Assembly (NCBI GenBank): GCA_951217055.1
Contig: OX578284.1
Location: 17,928,187-17,992,186 of the forward strand
Length of the DNA stretch: 64,000 nt
Origin: Gerris lacustris
Taxonomy: Eukaryota > Arthropoda > Insecta > Hemiptera > Gerridae
Direction: 5' to 3'
The notes below the pieces were generated by a model that was not told the DNA's origin, did not search any database, and saw nothing but the letters and a program-made list of their open reading frames with translations. Position 1 is the stretch's first letter. Each line of letters starts with the position of its first letter. Below are positions 24,891 to 36,225 of this stretch, piece by piece. Position numbers and translations under genes: made by a program.

Positions 24891-25269
24891 CTCACGTCGA
24901 CTTCAAATACCCACTTCCCTCTAAATTACTACCTTTTCCTAAAACCTTACTTTTTTCATCCTAACCCAACCCCAACACCCTTTTTTTTATCGGAACGCAC
25001 ACAAAGAAAAATAAATGTTGAATTTCGGACAAAACACTAAGAAGATAAATAACAAACAGGTAACAAATTGGACCATGTTTAAAAATGGAAGCATCTTAAA
25101 TCCTTATAGATGTTTCTACTGTTATCGACGGTTTCGGATTTCAGAAAAAAAAGAAATAACATAACTATTTATTACCTGTACACGAATGTATGATGTTTGT
25201 TCTACATCGGTAATAGGATAGACATGCTACATTAGGGTATTTTCTAACTACATACAAAATAAAGAAGCC

Positions 25270-25905
25270 ATTTTCTAATAGCCTTAATTTTTTTGGAGCG
25301 AAGTCCCTTTTAGCACGTTACAGCGTTAAGCCCGGGAATCCGGAAAAAAAAGAGCGTCACAAAACTGACCAATGACAATAACTTGAGTAAAAGTTGACTG
25401 ATTTAGTTGAAATTTGGTTTCCATGTTCATTTTACCAATGCCTAGAACGAGTTTGTTGGACAACGTTATCTGCCCAAGCGTTCACGCGCAACTCTCGCGT
25501 AAACGTATGCTTCAAATGTAAAATTGGAATTTTAGGACGGGAAAATATTCTAACTTCATCTATTTAATGAGTTAAACAACTATTAATTGAGTTATATATA
25601 TATTTAGTTTATTATCTATGTTATATATATATTTAGTTATGTATATATAAATTTAACTGAGTTTAAATTTGGATAGTATGTTATAATTAGCCCATTGTTG
25701 TACTCTTCTGACATTCTGCGCTTGTTAGTGCCTCTTCCAAATGCATACTAATATTTATATCTTTAAAAGTACTTATCCGATCTTAAAGAAATTTCGATGA
25801 TTTCATCGAAGAAGCCCACAAAAGGTATCATATTAATTCCAACTGCTTTTACACACATTAACTATTGCTAAATTGATACTTTTATTCATGTAAAATAGCA
25901 AAAAA
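25270..25905 (-). mobile_element. R1 fragments, minus strand
   Basis: 25270-25575 matches subtype two in reverse (CCTAGAACGAGTTTGTTGGACAACG, CGTAAACG). 25680-25905 matches subtype one in reverse (ATTAGCCCATTGTTG, TTGCTAAATTGATACTTTTA). A plus copy follows immediately. Confidence 0.6.
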
Positions 25906-26349
25906 TAGACTGCCAATTAGTGTGGCACATAGCTTCCTCGCACCTTATCATGTACTTTACTGTAATATTAACATTAAAATTATTAATTATTGTTATATTA
26001 CTTTATTGTTATATTGTTTATTGTGTGAAAACTATAAATAGTTTTAGCGGTCTTGAACACTTCATAGCAGTGTCGCTGTTGGTTTTACTAAAAAATTGTA
26101 TTTAAAAAAAAATGTTTGTCTCATTGAATAGATGAAGTTAGATTTTTTTCCCGACCTAAAATTCCAATTTTTAAATTTGAAGTTCTCGTTTACGCGAGCG
26201 TTGCTCGTGAACACTTGGACGGATAACGTTGTCCAACGAACTCGTCCTGGGCATTGGTAAAATAAACGTGTCTACCAAATTTCATCAAAATCGGTGGACA
26301 TTTACTCAAGTTATCGTCGCACGTTTCATAATTCGCGGACACACAGACC

Positions 26350-26381
<32 letters not shown>

Positions 26382-26515
26382 CGAGACCAAAAATTTTCCC
26401 TGATGTCTGAAACGGATTTCTGTCTTGGAATTTTTAAAATCGGAGGCATAAAAGTTTTTTGTTTTAAAAAGTGAACACAATGCTTCCGTTACCTTCGGTA
26501 AGCTCGGAAGCAAAA
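25906..26515 (+). mobile_element. R1 copy, near full length (best example)
   Basis: 610 bp from GACTGCCAATTAGTGTGGCA to CGGAAGCAA. The start can fold (TGCCA...TGGCA). The end is a hairpin at 26482-26511: a 7-bp stem GCTTCCG/CGGAAGC, a 3-nt bulge, and a 5-bp stem TTACC/GGTAA around TTC. It includes (GACA)n at about 26345. No coding capacity and no clear terminal inverted repeats, so possibly a Helitron-like or SINE-like non-autonomous element. Confidence 0.75.
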
Positions 26516-26760
26516 TGTTCGACAGGTTTAATAAATTAAACAGCGAAGGGCCGTAAAAGCTATATACATTATTAAAGTACAGAAGGACCCGAGGAATCTA
26601 TACGCAACTCTAGTTGGAGCCTATTTTTTTTTAAATCTGTCAAAACTGTTTTGCTTTTTACATGAATAAAAGTATGAATTAAAAATTTTAATAAGCGCTG
26701 AAGTTTGAAAATTATATGGGACCAACAATGGGCTAATTATTACCTATCATCTGAATTTAA

Positions 26761-27718
26761 CCCTAGAACGCTAACCATATTTTTTAACCTCTTAAGACTA
26801 ACCTTGAGTCATATTGACTCCCAAATCTATTATACCCAGTTTTATTAAAATATAAAGGCCTAATATATACAATATTTTTTTAACACGTTTTAGTGTTAGT
26901 TGAAGGGACACTTGGGTGCTTTGTTTCCCATAAAATATTTTTTTTTCCTTTTAATTCCGGTTTTTCAATCTGGACTACTATTACATATCCGGTATTGTTA
27001 TCTACCGGAGTGGTTTTATTTAATTTTTTTTATGTAACTTTTTTCTTTCCTTTCCTTTGGTTTTTCTATTTCTTAAATTGTTTCAATTAATTTATCATTT
27101 TCCTCATCATCGCTGATGGGATCAAAAAAGTCATTTTCTATTTTCAAATCAGTGTCCAAATCACAACCGTCACCATTATTGTCGAATACGCTCTTTTTCA
27201 TAATCGGTATCTGAATCGGTCATTTCCTTCATCAAGTGATAAATTTCGTTTAGATCATTGTATTTTTTCTCCTAACTTTATATAATTTAGACATATAATG
27301 ACAAAAAAAAAATATAACAATTTATACTTATAAATGAATAAATTACAATTATATTACCTTTAATTTGAAATAATTATTGAATTAAAAGTTATATAATATT
27401 TAATTTATAAGATTTAAAATGCCAAAACAAACAATAACACGACATACTATTCTAAAAAATACTATTCTGCGTCAAAATGACCTACAAAATATTTACGTGT
27501 AAGACTAAACAGGAGTCAAAATGACTCCGTGACTGCAGAAAAACAAACGATATGTCCTCTTTAGAATCTGAATGTGAAACTGATAGAAGTGTAGAAGGGG
27601 TCATTCAAGGGTGGGAGATAGCATAGCTAATGTGGGAGTTCTGTGTTTTACAGACACCGTGCATTCGTAGTTGAAAAAAAAATGGGAGTCATTTTGACTC
27701 CAGGTTAGCTTTCTAGGG
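26761..27718. mobile_element. piggyBac-like element, 958 bp, TTAA-flanked, decayed
   Basis: The ends CCCTAGAACGCTAACC and (complement of the right end) CCCTAGAAAGCTAACC differ at one of 16 bases. TTAA flanks both (26757-26760, 27719-27722). Three palindromes GAGTCA-(A/T)-(A/T)-(A/T)-TGACTC lie near both ends (about 26807, 27508, 27683). The interior holds a short acidic coding remnant on the minus strand. Confidence 0.85.
27085..27260 (-). pseudogene. Remnant of a piggyBac transposase N-terminus
   Basis: Two frames separated by a frameshift encode acidic stretches (MTDSDTDYEKE and FFDPISDDEENDK). They resemble the Asp/Glu/Ser-rich N-terminal region of piggyBac transposases, and orientation and position inside the TTAA-flanked element fit. 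The catalytic domain is absent. Confidence 0.4.
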
Positions 27719-27870
27719 TTAATAACTGAACGGTCACATTCCGTTATCTTCGATAAGCTTGGAAGCAAAACAGATGATAATATGAATTGAATTGAACAAA
27801 GCATATAAACACATAAAGCATAACTTGATAATAAAGCATATCCATTTTGGCTTAATCTTAGAAGTTGCCG

Positions 27871-27951
<81 letters not shown>
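27871..27951. repeat. (TA)n microsatellite
   Basis: About 80 bp of AT dinucleotides between the R1/piggyBac block and an inverted R1 end. Confidence 0.95.
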
Positions 27952-27953
<2 letters not shown>

Positions 27954-27965
27954 AATTTATTAAAA

Positions 27966-28056
27966 TTACGCTGTTTAATTTATTAAACCTGTCGAACATT
28001 TTGCTTCCGAGCTTACCGAAGGTAACGGAAGCATTGTGTTCACTTTTTAAAACAAA
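27966..28056 (-). repeat. Inverted copy of an R1 3' end with its flank
   Basis: Reverse complement of about 26455-26545. It includes not only the terminal hairpin but also the flanking TGTTCGACAGGTTTAATAAA, so it is a local inverted duplication and not an independent insertion. Confidence 0.7.
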
Positions 28057-28689
28057 ATAAATATATATATATTTATAATAAGTTTATTAGACCATGATCA
28101 TTGTAAATTTCTTATCTTTGATCTAATTCAAAATAGGACTTAACATATTATACACTGCAATTGCCGCAAGATCGTAACGAAGTGGTAAGTGGTATGTAAT
28201 ACGCTTTTGTTCATGAATGGCTACAATTTATAGGAGTACAGAGTATTATTGGATTTATAAATGAGGGAGACAGTGAATGAGTGGTTGCCTATTGTTATAT
28301 TTGGTGTTAGATATTGTTGTCTCTTGAGGGTTAGAAGGGAACTGCGATGTATCATTTAGTGACATTCCACCTTATCATTTCCTTCATATAATCCCGTTCA
28401 CTTTTGTTTTTTTCTCACTCTGAAGATCGATGCGTTTCAATTTCCTTTTAGTTGTGTACGTGGTTTACAAAATACTGTATCAATTCTTTTATTTATGAGT
28501 TACAATATTATCTGTTGGTATAAAGTTTACGTTTTATGAGAAGGAAACGTAAGATGAAGTTCTCATTGTGAAATAGTTTAATTTTAATTAAATAAGCTAA
28601 TTACTATGAAAAACAAAGATATTTTACAGAGTATTGCTCCCGAGCTTACCGAAGGCTAAAGAAGCTATGTGATCGTTCTGAAAAACAAT

Positions 28690-28880
28690 AGTTATTTATG
28701 CACCTAGGGAGTAAAGTAAGCCATTATTCCCTGAGCGAAAAAAGTTGGAACCATGGCCCCTAAATCCCGAGGCGCAGCCGAGGGAATAACTCTAATTAGC
28801 TCCCGAGGCGCAGCCGAGGGAAATAATTATCGCGAGGGGAATAATGGCACTTTACTCACGAGGTACATACAATATTTTAT
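28690..28880. mobile_element. Short inverted-repeat element with GAGGCGCAGCCGAGGG motifs
   Basis: GCACCTAGGGAGTAAAGTAAGCCATTATTCC at the left is mirrored imperfectly by GGAATAATGGCACTTTACTC and ACGAGGTAC at the right. CCCGAGGCGCAGCCGAGGGA occurs twice inside (about 28769 and 28802). It adjoins a short R1 end at 28638-28680. Confidence 0.5.
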
Positions 28881-29289
28881 CTCCAGTAGGAACAAACTAA
28901 CTACACATTTTCGTCCATAGCACAGTTTTTATTTATTATTTTAATAAATAACACTAATTATTAGAACTTTTAATAGCAGATATAAGAGATTCAATATTAA
29001 AAACAAATAAGAATTGGAATAAAACTCAAATAGAAGGTTATTTACATGCAGGTTATAATGTTGTAAACAAAGATAAACATGGTCAAAAAAGCGCAGTGCC
29101 GCCAACCTGATTTCGACAACTTCATTACATTAGCCATACATTTTCTACTTTTTATAAAATAATTAAGTTGCAATCTTTACTTTTTTGCCCTACTTTACTT
29201 TTTCGCCCTACTTTTACTTTTTCTCTCTACTTATTGAGTTCAGGGATGAAAAGACCTGTTTTAGTCCCTCTAAACTAATTCAAAATCAT

Positions 29290-29515
29290 AACTTTTTTCC
29301 CCTAGTGGAGATAAAAATATTTTATGTCACCGATATCAAAACTTCCAAGACAGAAATCCATTTCAGACATCAGAGAACATTTTTGCATGTGTCTGTCTAT
29401 CCCACAAATTTTGCGAACCAACATATCTTAAAAACTACCCGTCCGTTATTAATGAAATTTGTATGGTAGGTTATAATTAGCCCATTGTTGGTCCCATATA
29501 TATAAATATATTTTT
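29290..29515 (-). mobile_element. R1 fragment
   Basis: Reverse R1 core: CCAAGACAGAAATCC, TTTCAGACATCAGAGAACA, AACCAACATATCTTAAAAACTA, ATTAGCCCATTGTTGGTCCC. Confidence 0.6.
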
Positions 29516-30065
29516 CTCTTCCACGTTTCTACAATTTATCAGGTATTTATTTGTAGTATTATACATTTAAATTATTATTTAAGAATATTGCTAAATAATT
29601 GTATTGAAAATCAAATTATTTTGAAACTTGGCCAAATTTTAAACTTTCATCATTTTAAAAGGACTCATTAACATAATTTCTATCATTGGAAATTCGCTTC
29701 AAGTATATTAATTTATCTGCTTTTGCGTATTGTAGAACATTAATGATTGATATATTTTTAGATGAAGGGGGAGGGATATTTATTAAGAGCACTGCCTCTA
29801 GGAATCGTACTACGATTGGCTGTAATGGCTCTAGTTTTCTTCGATTTCATCAAACATTTACAAATAAATACTCTTTTTTTTATGAGTTTATAGATATGGT
29901 CAGAGATATAAACGATTTGAGTAAATTATTTAACTTTTAAGAAAAGTTTGTATCTGCTAACATTTTTCACTCCTCCGAATGAGTTTTTGGGATCTGCTAT
30001 CGAAAATAGACATAACGCAATAGGTCAATCCTTAACTTTCGCAACTTGGCCTATTTGCAAACACA

Positions 30066-30700
30066 TGAGTATTGTAAGAACTCAGCAACCCTCATGTGTT
30101 TTCTCAGAAGAAAGGAAACAAGAGTATTGTGAGAACTCAGCAATCCCCATGTGCTTTCCTGGAAGAAAGGAAACACAAGAGCATTGTAAGAACTTAATAA
30201 TCCTCATGTGTTTTCTTAGAAGAAAAGAAACACAAGAGTAATTGTGGGAAATCAAAAATCCTCATGTGTTTTCATGGATGAAAGGAAGCACATGATAATT
30301 GTGAGAACTCAACAATCCTTATGTGTTTTCTTGAAAGAAAGGAAGCACATGATTATTGGGAGAACTCAACAATCCTCATGTGTTTTCTTGGAAGACAGGA
30401 AGCACATGATTATTGGGAGAACTCAACAATCCTCGTGTGTTTTCTTGGAAGAAAGGAAGCACATGATTATTGTGAGAACTCAACAATCCTCATGTGTTTT
30501 CATGGATGAAAGGAAGCACATGATAATTGTGAGAACTCAACAATCCTTATGTGTTTTCTTGGAAGAAAGGAAGCACATGATTATTGGGAGAACTCAACAA
30601 TCCTCATGTGTTTTCATGGATGAAAGGAAGCACATGATAATTGTGAGAACTCAACAATCCTCATGTGTTTTCTTGGAAGAAAAGAAACAATACTTCATAA
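30066..30700 (+). repeat. 57-bp minisatellite, about 11 units
   Basis: The unit starts AGAACTCAACAATCCTCATG and continues TGTTTTCTTGGAAGAAAGGA. The period is 57 bp from about 30303 on, with more variable lengths in the first four units. The 57-bp length is 19 codons, which keeps a 164-codon frame open (30244-30738). Neighbouring frames are open too, which argues against coding. Confidence 0.9.
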
Positions 30701-30749
30701 GTGTTGTTCGTCTTTCTAAGTGTCATTTTCACTGTTAGTGCTATTGAGT

Positions 30750-31855
30750 GTAAGATATTATATTTTTGTAATTATAATTTATACTTTGTTACTTTTGAAT
30801 AAAACGTAAAGTTCGACGAACTTATTGCTCTGAAGAATTTGATTTTTAATCCTTATCATTAGGTATATTAAATTACGGGAGAAGATTAATTAGGGTTGTT
30901 TTAACTTTAATAATTTGTCAATTGATTTCACAAATATTGTAAATCCCTTGAAAACCCAACCTCTAACATTTTGTATTATTTTGTAAAAGTAAGGTTTGTA
31001 TTATTAGGTACAAAAAGTATAGAAATATATTGAAACAAAATTACAGTTTCGACCCTTTTTTTGAATTCATGTATAACTTAATAAAGTAAAAACACCAGAA
31101 ACAAGAAGAGCAAATAATTGAATAATAAAGTATAAAAGTCTTAGCAATGAAAAATAAAGAAAATAGATAAATAGAAATAAAAAAATACACTTTCAATCCT
31201 CTTTTAAAACATCGTGAACTGAATTAAAATGAACCTGTGTATTTTCTCTTTTATCTTTCTTGTAGGGTTACTCTCAAACTTCCCCTTTCTCTAAAATCTT
31301 TTATAAGAAAAGAATTCTTTTTCTATTTGAATTTGTTATTTTTCCAAATACTCTGATTGTTTTAAAAAGAAGAAAGGTTGGGTTGAAGACCGAAAGGCAG
31401 TAAGTGTTAACAAGATGGCAAGCCTACTTTTGAATATCTGGTTTTCAGAGCTTTGGTAGTCTTGAATAATAAGCTTATTATGTAAAATAGCCTTTCGAAG
31501 AAGCCTTGATCATTTCGTTTTGATATTTCTACCAGGTTTCCCTTTTAAAGAATATAAATAAAATATATATTGACTTAGGGAAATAGGCTATTCATATATA
31601 TATATATTTATTACGTCTTTGATTTATGTAAACAAAACCAAAGCTAAACAACTTCATTTTTATGAATCTAAAATACTTAACTGTTTCATCATAATATTTT
31701 TTTTTTTTTTCTAATTTCATTGATGAGTTTTAATTATTAATATTTAAGAGTTATGAGATCTTCCCTTTTAATTTCTTATATATATATATAGTGTATACAT
31801 TGAGGTAGAGTTAATTGATGACAAAATATAGATTTTTATGGATATTCAAATTTAA
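30750..31855. other. AT-rich DNA, nothing recognised
   Basis: No repeat family, coding signature or structured element seen beyond short AT microsatellites (31590, 31780). Confidence 0.4.
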
Positions 31856-31929
31856 ATAGTCTGCCAATTAGTGTGGCACATAGCTTCATTGCTTATACTA
31901 TAATGATGTTATGCTTTTACAACCCAAAA

Positions 31930-32200
31930 GCCTGGGCGTACTTTGAGACGCAGGCGACGTAGGGCAGGGCAAGCACAGTTTTCCCATCGCAGAAATATAT
32001 AATACCGCGCGAATTGAGATGCTAGGTCCACTAGCGTCGGGTAGGCCAAGTGTACGGTGTGGTACTGTAGGATCGCCGAGAGAATGTGCGTGGAAAAATG
32101 GATCTTGGGTCGAAGTTTCAAACTTACTATCGACTTTACTTGGAGATATATCGCTATTCCTCTAGGCTGAGTCCCCTCTATAGTAGGTACTCGAACTTTT
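31930..32200 (-). repeat. Single-unit copy of the element that carries the 66-bp repeat
   Basis: On the minus strand this matches 33046-33190 and the end of 33530: AAGTCGATAGTAAGTTTGAAA, TTCGACCCAAGATC, CCACGCACATTCTCTCGGCG, GAAAACTGTGCTTGCCC. It holds one copy of the module that is tandemly repeated at 33.2 kb. An 80-bp middle section with CACTTGGCCTACCC is unique to this copy. Confidence 0.6.
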
Positions 32201-33045
32201 CTACCTTTTAAAAGTGACATTTCTTCGGCACATTTTCACAATGCCCAACTTTAACATCTCACTGCTTTAAGAGTTCTTACCCAAATCAAACCAAATTCAC
32301 AGGGATTTTAGAACTCATATAAATGTAGAAGCCTACGAAGTTTCAAGTCAAAAAGTTAATTAGTTTTATAGTAATTAACGAATTTAATGGGATCTGATAT
32401 CCAAATTAACCCAAAAATCGCTGTGAATTGTTTTTCCTCTATTTCTTTTACAAATATTTCTATTGTTATCCATTATTTAATGTAGAACAATTTATATATG
32501 ACAATTGAAAATTAAGGCGAACATGAGAAACACGCACAAAAAAACTATACGTTGAGATGGGATGTACTCGTATGTACCAAAGTAAGTAATTTTATGTACT
32601 TACAGATAAAAATAAAACGTTGAGCAGAGAAATCCAAGTAAGAGTGCCAGTTCAAATTTTGTATTATGTGCCAGTTCGGCTTGTATTATGAGATTATTTT
32701 CTTGCAAATATGTATAAATTTTTACAATTTTCCATGAAAGATTGCACTTTAAAGGGTTTATCCCAATCCAAACTAAGGTCAATCACCACTCAAAGGTAAC
32801 TAATCCCATTCCTTCATCCTTCCGCTTTTTATAATCCTAAGTCCTACCTGCCCGTAAGTAGCTCATGCCCTATCAATATTTAGAGTACATAATATTATTC
32901 AGATAAAGATTACATACTGCTTAAAACTAGTAAGATATCATGTGTTTTAAAATATTTCATTGATAGCAAAGATGGGTTAAAATAATAGGACTGGTTTATT
33001 ATTTTAAGACAAAACCTTAACAGAAAAATAAAGAAAAAATACGTA

Positions 33046-33530
33046 CACCTAGAAGGGACTCTGCCTAGAGGAACATCGATATATCTAGAAGTGAAGTCGA
33101 TAGTTAGTTTAAAAGTTCGACCCAAGATCGATTTTTCCACGCACATTCTCTCGGCGTTCCTACAATACTGCCCTGCCCTTCCCTGCGTCTCAATGCGTCG
33201 TGTGATTTCGTACTTTTCTGTGGTTGAAGAAAACTGTGCTGCCCTTCCCTACGTCTCAATGCGTCGTGTGATTTCGTACTTTTCTGCGGTTGAAGAAAAC
33301 TGTGCTGCCCTTCCCTACGTCTCAATGCGTCGTGTGATTTCGTACCTTTCTGTGGTTGAAGAAAACTGTGCTGCCCTTTCCTGTGTCTCAATGCGTCATG
33401 TGATTTCGTACTTTTCTGCGGTTGAAGAAAACTGTGCTGCCCTTCCCTACGTCTCAATGCGTCGTGTCTTTTCGTACTTTTCTGCGGTTGAACAAAACTG
33501 TGCAGCCCTTCCCTGCGTCTCAATGTGTGC
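33046..33530 (+). repeat. Element copy with 66-bp tandem expansion (five full units plus a partial)
   Basis: GTCTCAATG recurs at 33187, 33253, 33319, 33385, 33451 and 33517, an exact 66-bp period. The unit contains TCGTGTGATTTCGTACTTTT, CGGTTGAAGAAAACTGTG and CTGCCCTTCCCTACGTCTCA. As 66 bp is 22 codons, long frames stay open on both strands (33091-33702 plus; 33104-33523 minus). Confidence 0.85.
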
Positions 33531-33571
33531 CTGGGCTAATTATCCAATTTATTTAATTATTTTCCCGTTTT

Positions 33572-34165
33572 TAAGGTTTCGAGGTCATCCAAGAAACTAT
33601 TTTGCCCAAAAACAGGAAAAATGTTGCGAACTTCACAACTCGAAATTTCTTCAATCAGTGAGCAATCGTGAACTGATCGCAACTTTTTTTGTAATTTTTT
33701 AGTGGGGTATTATTTTTAAGATATTGAAATGTAGATCTCAAATCAAAATTAAATTATATATATCGCGTTTCAAAAATGGCGGCCATTTTACCCCAAAATT
33801 GATCAAAGCAAAACGCCTTAAAAAAATCCCCTCCACTACCCCATAAGGACAGGTCCTAAAAATGAGAAAGAAATGCATAAATATACATCTCTTTAAGCCA
33901 ATGATATTTCCGGGTCCGGAATTTCATTAAAAATCAGGCGAGTAGTTGAATTGAACGACAAATAGACAGACCGACACAAGACCAAACATGTTACCTAATG
34001 TCTGAAACGGATATCTATCTTGGAATTTTGGAATTGGGAGACCTAAAAATGTCTATATCAAAATGATATAGCTTCCGTTACAAATTAGATTTTGAAACAA
34101 CAATAATTAATGTTTAAAAATTTACGATCACATAACTTCCGGTGCCTTAAGGTAAGCACAGAAGC
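33572..34165 (+). mobile_element. R2-related fragment followed by an R1 3' end
   Basis: AGGTTTCGAGGTCATCC, GAACTTCACAACTCGAAATTTC and AAAATGGCGGCCATTTTACC match R2 relatives at 4559 and 53270. From about 33950 an R1 3' part follows (GACAGACCGACACAAGACC, GTCTGAAACGGAT), ending GGTAAGCACAGAAGCAA. Confidence 0.55.
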
Positions 34166-34733
34166 AAATCGTTCTATTAAAAATAATTTAAAACCATGAT
34201 AAATTATGATTGTTAAATAGTAATGAATACCATCTTACACTTTCGTTATTCCCTTCTCCAATTATTTTGTGACTAAGAGAATATAGCAAGTTATTATCTA
34301 CACTTTATATCTCCAACTTTAACATTTTCCTTGATTTAAAAATCATTATAAATTTGTTGCAATGGAGTCGAGATTGAGAAAATACATTCTAACAAAGATA
34401 CTGCCTGGTAACTGTATTACATGACACGACATGGGTTGACGTGGGTATGATTAGACACCATTTATTTTCTGTCACTATTCTACTGCGTACCTCTGACTTA
34501 AGCATTTTTTTCATTCTTTTAAAGACACTTGTCTATTTATGGATTTTATTTTATCGGTATTAATAAACAATATAGGTTTTCTATAAGATCTAAAACGTTA
34601 GGTCTATGTTGTCAATAACATTATGGATAAATTATTTAGTAAATATTACTTAAATAACATTTAATACATCATAACAATTGGTTAATGTTATGAAAAAATA
34701 ATCGAGAGGAAGTTTAAACTTTGGCACGTCTTT

Positions 34734-35175
34734 AGACTGTTACTCCCCTTATAAATAACAGAATGGAGTAACAATCTAAATTAACAGGTCAAGCGTGTGC
34801 TAGTCAGCACACAGCGAGGGTCCGTAGGTATCAGAGTATTGTTTAAGTCAGTAGTACCTATTTGATGGTGTTATTTAAAGTGCTAAAAAGCACTTAGATT
34901 TATTTTTTTTAAGTCGCTACATTTTTAAAATGTCTGTGCAGGATCTATACACGTATATGCCAAATTTCAGTGATCGGAAAAAATATGTAGCCGTGTGTCC
35001 TTGGTTTGGGTTGTTACTCCTCTTATAAAAACAGAAGTGTGATATTCCTTTGTCCCAAAGTACATTGGACTAAACATCCCTTTGTCTTAATAGTTATTCA
35101 GGCAAAAAAATGTATGAATAATTATATCCATTTATATTCTAAGAAATATAGGGAAGTAACAATCTAAAGATACTT
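34734..35175. mobile_element. R7 elements
   Basis: TTTAGACTGTTACTCCCCTTAT with GGAGTAACAATCTAAA near 34735-34783. A longer one runs from GGTTGTTACTCCTCTTAT (35008) to GGGAAGTAACAATCTAAAG (35172) and includes TGTGATATTCCTTTGTCCCA. Confidence 0.55.
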
Positions 35176-35469
35176 AACTTTTATGTTATTTTAATTGTGA
35201 AGAGAGCAAAAACGTAAATGTTTCGTTTACTATATTTATTTATTGATAACTCTTAAGTATTCTGTATTAGTACAGTTTTTTAGAAAAATATGGGAATGTC
35301 TGCAGGCTAAAATTTGACGTTCCAATATTGACCATCCAAATTCCATCCAGAAAATTACTTTCATAAATATTGGTGCAAATAATAAGAAAAGTTGTGCGCC
35401 TGCAAGAGGAATTAAGGTGGGAAAATTAATAGATTTCTTGCGAAGTACAATCCAAATTACATACAAATC

Positions 35470-35862
35470 AGATATTTTTACTACGTTTCTATCATTTGAA
35501 ACTTTTAGAATAGCTCAGAACACGATGACAATGCATTATTTTAATACTTTTAGCCATCTTTCAGCAGAAATTAATTAGTATGGAAAGTTAGTTCGGAAAA
35601 TATCCGCAAGTTATTTTATTTTTTTGACATATCCCATAGTATTTACAATCTTCATTTTGACGGGTTTTAAATTTATGATTTATGACAGAAAATTTAAAAA
35701 CGTAGTGTATAAAAAGTTCTTTTAATCTTGCAATTTTTTAAAATATAGGCGTTCGAAGAATTGTTTTACCGGACAAACCGACCAATAGACACGAGACAAA
35801 AAATTTGTTCTTCAGAATCATTACAATGCTTCTATCACCTTATTTATAAGCTTAGAAGCAAA
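35470..35862 (+). mobile_element. R3 copy followed by an R1 3' fragment
   Basis: R3 blocks (GAATAGCTCAGAACACGATG, GGAAAGTTAGTTCGGAAAA) to about 35730, then R1 motifs (ATAGACACGAGACAAAAAAT, GTTCTTCAGAATCATTAC) ending TTAGAAGCAA. Confidence 0.55.
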
Positions 35863-36225
35863 ATTGGCACCTATATAGTTTAGCACCTCTCTTGGATCTA
35901 AACAATATTCTGCCCAACAAAATTCTCAAAGGTTTGTAGGTTTGTCTCTCCAAGACATTGAGTCTCCTGGGGCAGTTTTTTCGCCCAATTTTAAAATTGA
36001 GTCTTATCACGTGTAACACTAAATTTTATATAGAAAACTGTAGGACAATGAGTTCTACATAAGCGTATATTTAATTATTTCTTAGTGTATGTTTAATATT
36101 CCTTCATAGTTAATTAGACTAAGGGACATTATCACATTTAGATTCACAAGTGTGATATTCCTTTGTCCCAAGGTACATTGAACTGAATATCCCTTTGTCT
36201 TAATAGTTAATTATAGACTAAGGAA

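Larger units (their letters stand above)
26620..27768 (+). mobile_element. R1 copy interrupted by a piggyBac-like element
   Basis: R1 sequence (TATGGGACCAACAATGGGC) runs to 26760 and resumes at 27723 with CACATTCCGTTATCTTCGATAAGC and GGAAGCAA. Confidence 0.7.

Noticed and set aside
24675..25040. 121-codon open frame
   Set aside because: Pyrimidine-rich, low-complexity translation within and next to an R4 repeat; no domain recognised.
30244..30738. 164-codon open frame with 19-residue repeats
   Set aside because: Result of a 57-bp minisatellite; other frames are open in the same stretch and the early units change frame.
33091..33702. 203-codon open frame with 22-residue repeats
   Set aside because: It starts in an interspersed repeat, runs through a 66-bp array that is open on both strands, and ends in an R2-like element.
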